Assembly: GCA_030837935.1 (NCBI GenBank)
Contig: JAUQXU010000175.1
Span: forward strand, 1 to 9,068
Reading direction: 5' to 3'
Length of the DNA stretch: 9,068 bases
Source: Candidatus Brocadia sp.
Lineage (GTDB): Bacteria > Planctomycetota > Brocadiia > Brocadiales > Brocadiaceae
Position numbers and translations under genes: made by a program. Positions 1 to 6,490 of the stretch are shown here, one piece after another. The notes beneath the pieces were generated by a model. The model had not been told where the DNA came from and made no database searches. It saw only the letters and a program-made list of their open reading frames with translations. Positions within the stretch are counted from its first letter, which is position 1. The number at the start of each line of letters is the position of its first letter.

Positions 1-595
1 CACCATCGGTAATCAGTATAATGGCTTTATGATTCCTTGTATTTGTCTCAAAGGTTGAAATCCCTTTTTGTATTGCCTCTGCAAGAGCAGTACCGCCCAG
101 CGGAATGATATTCGTGTGTATGTCATTTAAAAAAAGACGAAAAGCGCCATAGTCAGACGTTAAAGGACAGTACGCAAATGCCGAACCTGCAAAGACAACA
201 AGGGCAATGCGGTCCCCTTCAAGCACATTTAATAGATCTACAATCTCTCTTTTAGCCACTTCCAACCGATTAGGTTTTACATCGTCTGCCAGCATGCTTC
301 GCGAAGTATCTACAGCAATTACAATATCAATCCCCTTCTTTTCCACCTCTTCCCAATGGTATCCCCACTTGGGCTCAATGAGCGCAAGTATTAAAAACAG
401 TATGCCTATAACTACTAAAATAGCCTTGATCCCCTGTCTTTTCTTACTAATAGAGAGTCCAACTTTTTGTAATAATTCGATATTCGCGAATTTATTTAAG
501 TCACTCATCTTTTTTTTGAAGACGAGGACATATCCGAGAATTACTATTGGAATAACAGCAAGTAAGTAAAGGTAATTAAGGTTTTCGTACTGCAT
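1..595 (-). CDS. batB: BatB-like VWA-domain membrane protein, 3' part outside the window
   Basis: This is the N-terminal 198 residues of a von Willebrand factor A (VWA) protein of the BatA/BatB type, usually about 330 residues long. Hydrophobic segments lie near residues 8-26 and 57-74. The VWA domain starts near residue 88 and shows the MIDAS metal-binding motif DTSRS at 96-100, the VVFAGSAFAYCPLT stretch near 133-146, the GGT threonine loop at 167-169 and TDG at 196-198, where the window ends. The ATG at 593-595 is fixed by an in-frame stop two codons upstream. No Shine-Dalgarno site is visible. It is a paralogue of the BatA-like protein encoded upstream, with 115 bp between them, and is probably the next gene of the same operon. 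In this family the VWA domain faces the periplasm and is thought to work with MoxR ATPases in envelope stress or protein maturation. Assignment as BatB rather than a second BatA rests on gene order. Confidence 0.88.
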   Translation of the reverse strand, partial: MQYENLNYLYLLAVIPIVILGYVLVFKKKMSDLNKFANIELLQKVGLSISKKRQGIKAILVVIGILFLILALIEPKWGYHWEEVEKKGIDIVIAVDTSRSMLADDVKPNRLEVAKREIVDLLNVLEGDRIALVVFAGSAFAYCPLTSDYGAFRLFLNDIHTNIIPLGGTALAEAIQKGISTFETNTRNHKAIILITDG

Positions 596-689
596 AAATT
601 ATAGCATTAGAACACTGATAAACGCATACTATAAGGATAAAAAATGTATTATCGTTCGACTGGGCTCCCACAACGAAGTCTACGTACAT

Positions 690-710
690 CCGAGGAAATC
701 CGCGTCCTCG
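690..710. repeat. GC-rich inverted repeat in the batA-batB gap
   Basis: CGAGGA (691-696) and TCCTCG (705-710) form a perfect 6-bp stem with an 8-nt loop. The block from about 655 to 710 is visibly richer in G+C than the surrounding AT-rich sequence, including the adjoining part of the gap. The stem ends directly at the stop codon of the upstream VWA gene on the minus strand (711-713). No T-run follows it, so it is not a standard terminator. It may be a REP-like dispersed element or an mRNA-stabilising hairpin between the two VWA genes. That it is a repeat elsewhere in the genome is inference. Confidence 0.4.
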
Positions 711-1706
711 CTATGGTATTTTTCTAAGTTTTGTTTTCGTTAGGCCTAATTCAAACAATAACAAACCAAAAGCAGGAAATAAAAAATAATGAAATAATTC
801 ACTATATTCTGTGTATTGAGTCACTTCAGATTCTGTTTTTTCGAGCTTATCTATTTGACGATAAATTTCTTTCAGCGACTCAGTATCTGTCGCCCTGTAA
901 TACTTTCCGTCTGTAATCTTAGCAATTTCTCTGAGGGCATCATCATCAATATCAATCTTCACTTGCCGCATCACCGTGTTCCCAAACAGGTCTATGGCAG
1001 GGAATGGGGCAAGACCTTTCGTACCGGCACCTATTGTATAAACCTTAATTCCTAATGTTTTGGCTATTTCTGCAGCAGTAAAGGGATCTATTTCTCCTGC
1101 ATTATTTCTTCCGTCTGTCAAAAGGATAACCACCTTGCTCTTTGCCTTAGTATTTTTAAGTCTATCCACAGATGAACCAATACCAGAGCCTATAGCAGTA
1201 CCGTCTTCAACCATTCCAATCTCCACCTTTTCAAGAAACTGTAACAACATCCCATAGTCGAGCGTCATCGGACACTGCGTATATGCCCGTCCGGCAAAAA
1301 CGACCAAACCAAGGCGATCGTTTGTACGTTTCTGTATGAAATCTTTTACCACCTGTTTAATAACATAAAGTCGATTATATCTTCTTCCGCCAATTTCAAA
1401 GTCTTCCGCCAGCATGCTTCCCGAGACGTCCACGGCAAGCACAATGTCAATCCCTTCCGTCTTTACCTTTGTCTGCTCATTTCCGTACTGAGGTCGTGCC
1501 AGGGCAATCACAAACAGAGCAATAGCGCTGGACCGAAGGACAATGAGTACGTATCTATACCGTTGGAAAAATGAGGGCTTTAGCTTTTTCAGCGCATGGA
1601 GTGAAGGAAAAAGAACCTGGCTTGTTTCCCTGCGGCGAAAGTAAAAATAAATTAAGGGAGGAATAATACCTATTAATATAAGCGCTAGCGGGTCATGAAA
1701 GATCAT
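711..1706 (-). CDS. batA: BatA-like VWA-domain membrane protein
   Basis: A complete 331-residue BatA-type protein, close to the family's usual length. Residues 1-23 contain an N-terminal hydrophobic segment followed by an RRR cluster. A second membrane segment spans about 52-70, and a third about 305-321. Between them sits a VWA domain (about 86-280) with a complete MIDAS: DVSGS at 93-97, a threonine in EDGTAIG at 170, and LLTDGRN near 195-201. Such VWA domains bind a divalent cation and mediate protein contacts. BatA proteins occur next to MoxR ATPases and were linked to aerotolerance and virulence in Bacteroides and Francisella relatives. The ATG at 1704-1706 lacks an SD site. A possible promoter with TTAGAA (1739-1744), a 16-bp spacer and TATACT (1717-1722) would start transcription only a few bases before the ATG. 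The gene lies 63 bp after the 172-residue unknown gene and upstream of the second VWA gene. Confidence 0.93.
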   Translation of the reverse strand: MIFHDPLALILIGIIPPLIYFYFRRRETSQVLFPSLHALKKLKPSFFQRYRYVLIVLRSSAIALFVIALARPQYGNEQTKVKTEGIDIVLAVDVSGSMLAEDFEIGGRRYNRLYVIKQVVKDFIQKRTNDRLGLVVFAGRAYTQCPMTLDYGMLLQFLEKVEIGMVEDGTAIGSGIGSSVDRLKNTKAKSKVVILLTDGRNNAGEIDPFTAAEIAKTLGIKVYTIGAGTKGLAPFPAIDLFGNTVMRQVKIDIDDDALREIAKITDGKYYRATDTESLKEIYRQIDKLEKTESEVTQYTEYSELFHYFLFPAFGLLLFELGLTKTKLRKIP

Positions 1707-1716
1707 TGAAGCTTAT

Positions 1717-1744
1717 AGTATATTTAAAGAATTTCACATTCTAA
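1717..1744 (-). promoter_or_regulatory. Possible promoter directly before batA
   Basis: On the minus strand, TTAGAA (4 of 6 matches to the sigma70 -35 box), a 16-bp spacer and TATACT (5 of 6 matches to the -10 box) precede the batA-like gene. The expected start of transcription falls about 3-4 nt before the ATG, giving a nearly leaderless transcript, which would agree with the missing SD site. AT-rich spacers produce such matches by chance, so this is weak. Confidence 0.25.
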
Positions 1745-1769
1745 CATGAAAATCAAACCGTCAGAATCC

Positions 1770-2288
1770 TTAAAAATATGATACGGTTGCGAGATGTATT
1801 TGCTCCCCTTTTGAAATAACATTCCAGATATCCGTTTCTGGAATCTCCTTTTCTATCAAAACATCCACGATAGACTGGAGTGCAACATTGTTTGTTTTGA
1901 GAAGCTCTTCTGCCCCTGTTTCAACGGTAAAATATCTATTGATATTCATTTCTGCTTGTTTATATATTTGAGCCCCTGCAAGCTCTTTCTTAGAACCCAT
2001 ATTGAACTCATATTCCATAAAGATACCTTTATCCACATAGCTTAAATTTAAACTTGCCTTTACACTGTCTATATCTAAAAAACGAATTTTATGTTTCCTG
2101 GCAAGGATTTCCTTAATCTCCGGCGTATTATAAATACCCCATAGTATTTGCAAATTTTGTTTGAGTCTGGCAAGTTCTTCATCAGAAATCTTACGCATGT
2201 GCTCTCGTGGTTTTGTGCCTGCCTTGCTTCCGAAACCTTTTTCATGACTTAAATACTCATCCAAAAACTTTTCTGGCGCTTTTACCAT
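1770..2288 (-). CDS. Uncharacterised 172-residue protein inside the Bat cluster
   Basis: I do not recognise this protein. It is predicted soluble: no signal peptide and no membrane segment. The first 40 residues are highly charged, followed by a helical stretch (36-65, DEELARLKQNLQ onward), a mixed alpha/beta middle (70-120) and a C-terminal part (122-172) with a likely helix at 133-148. It contains no cysteine and no nucleotide-binding or metal motif that I can see. The ATG at 2286-2288 is chosen because AAAAGGG (2297-2303 on the minus strand) lies 8 nt before it. A longer version from TTG at 2339 would add 17 residues encoded partly by a palindrome and is unlikely. The SD can pair with CCTTT just upstream in a small hairpin (2298-2310), so translation might be modulated. 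It sits between the BatD-like gene and batA in the same orientation, 197 bp after the former and 63 bp before the latter, which suggests a link to the MoxR/VWA system. That link is inference. Confidence 0.75.
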   Translation of the reverse strand: MVKAPEKFLDEYLSHEKGFGSKAGTKPREHMRKISDEELARLKQNLQILWGIYNTPEIKEILARKHKIRFLDIDSVKASLNLSYVDKGIFMEYEFNMGSKKELAGAQIYKQAEMNINRYFTVETGAEELLKTNNVALQSIVDVLIEKEIPETDIWNVISKGEQIHLATVSYF

Positions 2289-2324
2289 ATTCTTTACCCT
2301 TTTAAAAAGGTTCAAATTAAGATA

Positions 2325-2352
2325 GGCACGGACAAACAAGTTTGTCTATGCC
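2325..2352. repeat. Imperfect palindrome upstream of the unknown gene
   Basis: The arms GGCA (2325-2328) and TGCC (2349-2352), a 2x2 mismatch, then GACAAAC (2331-2337) and GTTTGTC (2340-2346) around a 2-nt centre make a 28-nt near-palindrome. It lies in the 197-bp gap between the BatD-like gene and the 172-residue gene. No T-run follows on either strand, so it is not a simple terminator. Its compact dyad form resembles short dispersed palindromic elements, or it could be an operator. Copies elsewhere cannot be seen in this window. Confidence 0.5.
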
Positions 2353-2485
2353 AGCCGTTACTATTGAAATTCTGAAACTTTAAAATAGACACACCGATTA
2401 AAATTCCACAAATTACATTTTAAAAAGCACCCGGCTTAACGACCGATACCACAAAACTTCCTGTTTTTGAGGCAACCCATCGTTT

Positions 2486-3499
2486 TTATCCAACAATCAC
2501 ATCCCCTTCTTCTAAACGTTCTCTGGTTTCGTCAATTAATCGTTTTGCCGCATCATAGGTTTCTTGTATTTCCATCTTAGACGGCCCGTACTTTGCGTAT
2601 TTTACCATATCGCAACGCTCAAGAAAATCTTGTATCAATAGTTTGTGGATATTCTCTAATTTGTTTGTATGTGCCATTTCTGTGAGAAATTCTTCCGTTG
2701 TGCGTTCTGGCGCCAATAAACCAAACCTGTCCTCTATATAATGTCGCAAGATATCCGTTATGCGGTAATAATATTCTTTGATTAATCCTATTGCAATCAG
2801 ATCCTCTTTCGACAATCTTTCCAGTAATTCATAAGCAACTTCATGAGGAGCTCTTTTTATGAATTCCTGTTCCCGTCGTTCCTGTCCCCTTTTCCGTTTA
2901 TTGATTAACCAGTAGATAATTCCCGATATCAAGAATACTCCAAATCCTGCACATACCCATGGAACCAATCGCTTGAAACTTATAGGCACATCTACAGGCG
3001 CAAGAATGTCTTTTATATCACCAGCAATTTCTCCTTCTTTCAAAACTCCCTTGACATCAACGGGTATTTCATTGGTAACAACTTCTCCCGCGCCCTGCTT
3101 CCCCTTGTATTTTATTTTCAACGGCGGAATTGTTTGACTTCCAATTTCGTATGAACTCAACACATAGTTTCGCTCGGTCGTGGAGTAACCGTCTTCTTCG
3201 CTTTTTGGTCCTTCGGAGACGTTTGTTTCTTTTACCGTAAATACACCGAGATGTTGATTAAATTCTGGGAATTGTATGGCAATATCACCGGTGAACTTTA
3301 CACGAATTCCAAGTTGTATCTTATCACCAATCGTTATTTCGCTTTTATCGACATGTGCGGTCGCCTCTACCGCGACGCTGCGTTCTGAATCCTGAGTTTC
3401 CAAAGCAACTGCCATATCCCTACATGGTATCAGTGTATAGACAACCAACACCAAAATCAATGGTCTATTCAGGAATAAGTTACGCCGCTTTATAGCCAT
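2486..3499 (-). CDS. BatD-like protein: periplasmic beta domain, one TM helix, cytoplasmic helical tail
   Basis: A 337-residue protein with the layout of BatD/oxygen-tolerance-type proteins. Residues 1-32 look like a Sec signal peptide (basic MAIKRR, hydrophobic 13-25, possible cleavage after AVA at 32). Residues 41-150 form a beta-rich periplasmic domain beginning VAVEATAHVDKSEITIGD, a pattern typical of BatD N-termini, and including SSYEIGSQTIPPLKIKYKG. A transmembrane helix lies at about 178-199, followed by basic KRKRGQERR. Residues 215-330 are a charged helical cytoplasmic domain (YELLERLSKED, YYYRITDILRHYIEDRFG, ERTTEEFL) resembling the DUF4381-type tails of Bat operon proteins. The ATG at 3497-3499 lies 10 bp after the DUF58 stop, indicating cotranscription, although its SD is weak. 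The protein probably couples periplasmic VWA partners to the cytoplasmic MoxR/DUF58 pair. That role is inferred from topology and gene order. Confidence 0.85.
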   Translation of the reverse strand: MAIKRRNLFLNRPLILVLVVYTLIPCRDMAVALETQDSERSVAVEATAHVDKSEITIGDKIQLGIRVKFTGDIAIQFPEFNQHLGVFTVKETNVSEGPKSEEDGYSTTERNYVLSSYEIGSQTIPPLKIKYKGKQGAGEVVTNEIPVDVKGVLKEGEIAGDIKDILAPVDVPISFKRLVPWVCAGFGVFLISGIIYWLINKRKRGQERREQEFIKRAPHEVAYELLERLSKEDLIAIGLIKEYYYRITDILRHYIEDRFGLLAPERTTEEFLTEMAHTNKLENIHKLLIQDFLERCDMVKYAKYGPSKMEIQETYDAAKRLIDETRERLEEGDVIVG

Positions 3500-3509
3500 A
3501 CCGAATTTT

Positions 3510-4385
3510 TTAATATCTCTTTTCTCTTATCCGGAAGAAACGGACGATAGGTTCGACATAATGCCTGCCCGTACCGATCACAATCTCGTCAACGCCCATC
3601 GACCGAAACAATCTTGACCGTTCTTGCTTCTGCCTGCCATTTATAACACTAAATTCTTTTCTTGCCGATGGATTTGACGTATCGATCAAAAGTATCTCGC
3701 CTGACTCTGCATCCCTTAATTCGATAAAACCCACGTTCGGTAATTCTTGTTCCCTGGGATCAACAATAGTAATTGCAATCACATCATGCTTCTTATTTGC
3801 AATACGCAGTGCATGTGTATAATCATCTGCAATAAAATCAGATACAACGAAAGAAATGGCGCGACGAGAGGAAATCCTGTTCATGTATTCCAGTGCCACG
3901 GAAATATTGGTTCCTTTTCCCTTAGGTTCGGTATACAGAAGTTCCCTTATGACTCTTAACACATGCTTTGCTCCTTTTTTCGGGGGAATAAATTTTTCAA
4001 TTTTATCCGTAAACATGATCATGCCCACTTTATCATTATTCTTTATGGCAGAAAACGCCAGAAGTGCACATATCTCTATGGCAATTTCATTTTTCAATTG
4101 CTTTACTGACCCAAAGTTTCCAGAAGCGCTTACATCGACAAGAAGCATCACTGTTAATTCCCGCTCTTCTACATAACGCTTAACAAAGGGACGACCCATG
4201 CGTGCTGTCACATTCCAGTCAATTGTTCTGATTTCATCCCCTGGCTGATATTCCCGAACCTCTTCAAACTCCATACCCCGTCCTTTAAAAACACTGTGAT
4301 ACTCACCCACAAATGCCTCATTGACAAGACGGCGAGTATGAATCTCTATTTGCTGGATTTTTTTCAGTATATCTTTTGAAATCAT
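3510..4385 (-). CDS. DUF58 domain protein (MoxR-associated, VWA-like fold)
   Basis: A 291-residue cytosolic DUF58 protein. The signature is clear in the N-terminal third: IHTRRLVNEAFVGEYHSVFKG, then GRGMEFEEVREYQPGDEIRTID and WNVTARMGRPFVKRYVEERE (about residues 15-76 of this version). A VWA-like fold follows, with DVSAS at 84-88 as a MIDAS-type motif, GTN at 158-160 and VVSDF near 180-184. DUF58 genes sit almost invariably beside moxR-type AAA+ genes, and the protein probably presents substrates or binds metal for the ATPase complex. I start at ATG 4383-4385 because MISKDILKKIQQIEI matches the family's usual N-terminus. A TTG at 4410-4412 would add 9 residues, but its purine-rich upstream sequence is only 2 nt away and lies in a repeat-like hairpin. 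No good SD precedes either start. The gene is 10 bp from the BatD-like gene downstream and 226 bp from moxR upstream. Confidence 0.92.
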   Translation of the reverse strand: MISKDILKKIQQIEIHTRRLVNEAFVGEYHSVFKGRGMEFEEVREYQPGDEIRTIDWNVTARMGRPFVKRYVEERELTVMLLVDVSASGNFGSVKQLKNEIAIEICALLAFSAIKNNDKVGMIMFTDKIEKFIPPKKGAKHVLRVIRELLYTEPKGKGTNISVALEYMNRISSRRAISFVVSDFIADDYTHALRIANKKHDVIAITIVDPREQELPNVGFIELRDAESGEILLIDTSNPSARKEFSVINGRQKQERSRLFRSMGVDEIVIGTGRHYVEPIVRFFRIREKRY

Positions 4386-4412
4386 GACATAGCGCAGCGG
4401 AGACGCAACCAA

Positions 4413-4444
4413 ATCCCCCTTACCAAACGGGGATAAAGGGGGTT
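4413..4444. repeat. C5/G5 inverted repeat before the DUF58 gene
   Basis: CCCCCTT (4415-4421) pairs perfectly with AAGGGGG (4436-4442), and A4413/T4444 extends the stem across a mismatch. The loop is 14 nt and contains a further GGGG run. On the minus strand this falls in the presumed 5' leader of the DUF58 mRNA, just before its start codon. The homopolymer-like G/C runs stand out from the AT-rich surroundings and look like a short dispersed repeat. An RNA hairpin here could also affect translation of the DUF58 gene. Confidence 0.5.
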
Positions 4445-4508
4445 GTTAAAATAACTTGCCAAAACTTATCCTCATGAAAATGGGGAAAAGATGTTTTTAC
4501 AGGGTAAT

Positions 4509-4538
4509 ACTATACCACTCATGTTGCATTTGTATCAA
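4509..4538 (-). promoter_or_regulatory. Candidate sigma70-type promoter for the DUF58-BatD-VWA genes
   Basis: Reading the minus strand, TTGATA (4533-4538, 4 of 6 matches to TTGACA) is followed by an 18-bp spacer and TATAGT (4509-4514, 5 of 6 matches to TATAAT). Transcription would begin near 4500, about 115 nt before the ATG of the DUF58 gene. Its position after the moxR terminator makes sense if the downstream genes need their own promoter. Confidence 0.45.
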
Positions 4539-4573
4539 CTGAATAAACAACACCGGGGTTACAAAATGCACGC

Positions 4574-4596
4574 AAAAAAGCCGTTTAAACGGCTTT
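4574..4596 (-). terminator. Rho-independent terminator after moxR
   Basis: A perfect 20-nt dyad (arms AAAGCCGTTT and AAACGGCTTT, 4577-4596) is followed on the minus strand by a run of six T (complement of 4574-4579, sharing the end of the stem). It begins 16 nt after the moxR stop codon. On the plus strand only three T follow, so it acts in the direction of moxR. It should cut transcription between moxR and the rest of the Bat cluster, at least in part. Confidence 0.75.
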
Positions 4597-4611
4597 ACCG
4601 GATGGCTTTCA

Positions 4612-5601
4612 TTATGGCACCTCTACCGTATCAAATATCTTTTGTACAATGTCTTCGGCGCTTATCTCCTCGGCCTCAGCCTCGTACGTTATAATTATCC
4701 TGTGACGAAGCACGTCCATCCCTATTGACTTTACATCCTGAGGAGTTACAAATCCCCTCCCCTTTATGAATGCATGTGCCTTGGCTGCAAGCGTAAGAAA
4801 GATGGTTGCACGCGGGGATGCACCGTATTCTATAAATTCTTCCAATTTAAGATTATATGCCTTTGGATCCCTCGAGGCGAATACGATATCAATAATGTAA
4901 TCCTTAATTTTATCATCCATATAAATCTCATCGACTATGGTACGTAAACGTAAAATATCTGCCGGAGAAATCACGGGGTTTATAGAGAAATCCTTTTTTG
5001 TCAATGCCATGCGTTCCAGAATCTCCCGTTCTTCCTTTTTGTCGGGATATGTAATGTTTAATTTTAACATAAAACGATCCACCTGTGCCTCAGGCAATGG
5101 ATAGGTACCTTCATGCTCAATCGGATTTTGAGTAGCCAGCACAAGGAATGGGTCTTCTAATTTAAATGTCTGATCTCCAATAGTAACCTGTCTATCCTGC
5201 ATTGCCTCTAAGAGAGCGCTCTGAACCTTTGCAGGCGCACGATTGATCTCATCCGCCAGAACAATATTGGTAAAAATAGGCCCCTTACGCACAGCAAAAT
5301 CACCATTTTTAGGATTATAAATGAGTGTACCAATTAAATCGGCAGGGAGTAAATCCGGCGTAAACTGTATCCGTTGAAAACCAGCATGCATTGCCTTGGC
5401 AAGGGTCATAACCGACATTGTTTTAGCAAGTCCGGGTACACCTTCTAACAATACATGGCCATTAGAGAGGATACCTATCAACAGCCTTTCAATTAAATAT
5501 TTCTGCCCTACAATCACCTTTCCCACCTCATACATCAGGGTATTCACAAAATCACTTTCCTGTTTTACCCTTTCTGTAATCTTTTTGACATCCGATTCCA
5601 T
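4612..5601 (-). CDS. moxR: MoxR-family AAA+ ATPase
   Basis: A 329-residue MoxR-type ATPase, the normal family length. Residues counted from the chosen ATG: the VGKVIVGQ box near 26-33, Walker A GVPGLAKT at 54-61, the pore-region segment QFTPDLLPADLIG near 79-91, Walker B VLADEINRAP at 114-123, ALLEAMQDRQVTIG near 129-142, sensor 1 ATQNP at 156-160, EAQVDRF at 171-177 with the arginine finger, and sensor 2 SPRA at 262-265. All ATPase residues are intact. MoxR proteins are chaperone-like motors that mature or remodel partner complexes with VWA proteins, which fits the downstream DUF58, BatD-like and VWA genes. The ATG at 5599-5601 has GGAGG five bases upstream, so it is preferred over the GTG at 5614-5616, which lies before that SD. 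A terminator follows immediately, unusual for a promoter-proximal Bat gene. Confidence 0.95.
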   Translation of the reverse strand: MESDVKKITERVKQESDFVNTLMYEVGKVIVGQKYLIERLLIGILSNGHVLLEGVPGLAKTMSVMTLAKAMHAGFQRIQFTPDLLPADLIGTLIYNPKNGDFAVRKGPIFTNIVLADEINRAPAKVQSALLEAMQDRQVTIGDQTFKLEDPFLVLATQNPIEHEGTYPLPEAQVDRFMLKLNITYPDKKEEREILERMALTKKDFSINPVISPADILRLRTIVDEIYMDDKIKDYIIDIVFASRDPKAYNLKLEEFIEYGASPRATIFLTLAAKAHAFIKGRGFVTPQDVKSIGMDVLRHRIIITYEAEAEEISAEDIVQKIFDTVEVP

Positions 5602-5908
5602 GAATACCTCCACCACAAATTGTTCGTTGCTTAAAATTAAAACCTAATTTAACAAATGATAAACAGAAAATATCTCTGAATTTGTTCCTTTTTACTATAA
5701 ACACTTTAAATTTCTATTAAACGGATATAAACACGTGCGCTATTATATAGCAAATTTACCCGATTTAAAACATACATTTCACAAATTCACCCCTGAAGGA
5801 AAGTGCTTGACACTATATTCAATAGATGCTACGATTAATTTTTGTATTATAATATTGCGAAGTCTCTTACATGGATGCTATACGTTCTGAATAAGCGATA
5901 TATAAACG
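5602..5908. other. Divergent intergenic region between moxR and mobB
   Basis: This 307-bp stretch is very AT-rich and holds no convincing gene. It contains the mobB promoter candidate (5807-5835). Towards moxR I see only weaker minus-strand matches, the best being TTGCTA, an 18-bp spacer and TATATC at about 5723-5752. A small dyad, GCTAT/ATAGC with a 3-nt centre (5739-5751), overlaps that candidate -35 region, and a CACGTG palindrome lies at 5732-5737. Either could be an operator for moxR. The moxR leader would then be long, over 100 nt. Confidence 0.4.
5807..5835 (+). promoter_or_regulatory. Candidate sigma70-type promoter for mobB
   Basis: A perfect TTGACA (5807-5812) is followed by a 17-bp spacer and TACGAT (5830-5835, 4 of 6 including the key first two and last bases). 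Transcription would begin near 5842, about 67 nt before the mobB start codon. This is the best -35/-10 pair in the window. Confidence 0.55.
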
Positions 5909-6409
5909 TTGTCAAAATATATTCCTGTCGTTTCGATCATTGGCAAACAAAATACGGGCAAGACTACACTTATTAGCCTTATTATACCTTTACTAAAAAA
6001 AAAGGGATATAAAATTGGTACCATTAAATATAATATTCCTTCCTTTGAAATCGATTATAAAGGAAAGGATACTTACCGTCATTATGACGCAGGGGCAGAC
6101 GTAGTTTCCATATCTTCATCAAAAAAGCTGGCAATCGTAAAAAGGATTAACAAAAAATCGCCTTCAATAAAAGCTATTATTGAAGGTAATTATCAGGATA
6201 TTGATATCGTACTTGTCGAGGGATACAAGCATTGGCGGTACCCGTATATTGAAATCCAAAATAATCACCAACAAAAAAAATCGAAAAATAAAGTGGATAA
6301 ACATCACCTGAGGATTACCAGTACAACGAATACACATCCTCATGTGCCAACCTTTACGAAAAGCGACTTAAAGAACGTATTACATTTTATAGAATCAGCA
6401 ATGAAATAA
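5909..6409 (+). CDS. mobB: MobB-type GTP-binding protein, molybdenum cofactor synthesis
   Basis: A 166-residue P-loop protein of the MobB family at its normal length. Visible motifs: VVSIIGKQNTGKTTL with Walker A GKQNTGKT at 12-19, the IGTIKYN strand near 36-42, KGKDTYRHYDAGADVV near 51-66 (the family's D-T-x-R-H-x-x-AGA motif) and VLVEGYKHW near 100-108. MobB binds GTP and is thought to assist MobA in attaching GMP to molybdopterin for Mo enzymes. The C-terminal 50 residues are rich in Lys, His and Asn, and the Asp often found after the late beta strand is not obvious (LRITSTTN). Translation must start at the TTG at 5909-5911 or another rare start, because a TAA lies two codons upstream and no ATG occurs before the last two codons. 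No SD is visible. No moaA, moeA or mobA gene lies nearby in the window. Confidence 0.88.
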   Translation: MSKYIPVVSIIGKQNTGKTTLISLIIPLLKKKGYKIGTIKYNIPSFEIDYKGKDTYRHYDAGADVVSISSSKKLAIVKRINKKSPSIKAIIEGNYQDIDIVLVEGYKHWRYPYIEIQNNHQQKKSKNKVDKHHLRITSTTNTHPHVPTFTKSDLKNVLHFIESAMK

Positions 6410-6424
6410 ATTCGACTGGAGGTG

Positions 6425-6490
6425 ATGAGTATTTCAGAAAAGAACCTTGAAATGTATTCTAAAATATATTTTCTCGTGATGTCTCAATAA
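6425..6490 (+). other. 21-codon mini-ORF abutting a perfect SD sequence
   Basis: TGGAGGTGA (6418-6426) contains GGAGGTGAT, a full complement of the 3' end of most bacterial 16S rRNAs. It runs straight into an ATG (6425-6427) opening a 21-residue frame (MSISEKNLEMYSKIYFLVMSQ) that ends at TAA 6488-6490. The gap between the GGAGG core and the ATG is only 2 nt, too short for efficient initiation. The frame ends 29 nt before the cytochrome start. It could be a leader peptide, a decayed gene start or chance. I do not claim it is a gene. Confidence 0.2.

Noticed and set aside
207..569. Plus-strand open frame of 120 codons
   Set aside because: It is antisense to the BatB-like gene, whose VWA motifs are unambiguous, and its product has no recognisable domain and a composition typical of a shadow frame.
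2289..2339. Longer start for the 172-residue gene at TTG 2339
   Set aside because: The added 17 residues come partly from the palindrome at 2325-2352, there is no SD before it, and the ATG at 2288 has AAAAGGG at good spacing.
3413..3430. Lipobox at Cys26 of the BatD-like protein
   Set aside because: The preceding residues LIP do not fit a lipobox (proline at -1), and a Sec cleavage site AVA follows at residue 32.
3856..4176. Plus-strand open frame of 106 codons
   Set aside because: It is antisense to the conserved DUF58 gene and has no SD or domain support.
5602..5616. GTG start for moxR at 5616
   Set aside because: The SD GGAGG lies inside this extension and is correctly spaced for the ATG at 5601.
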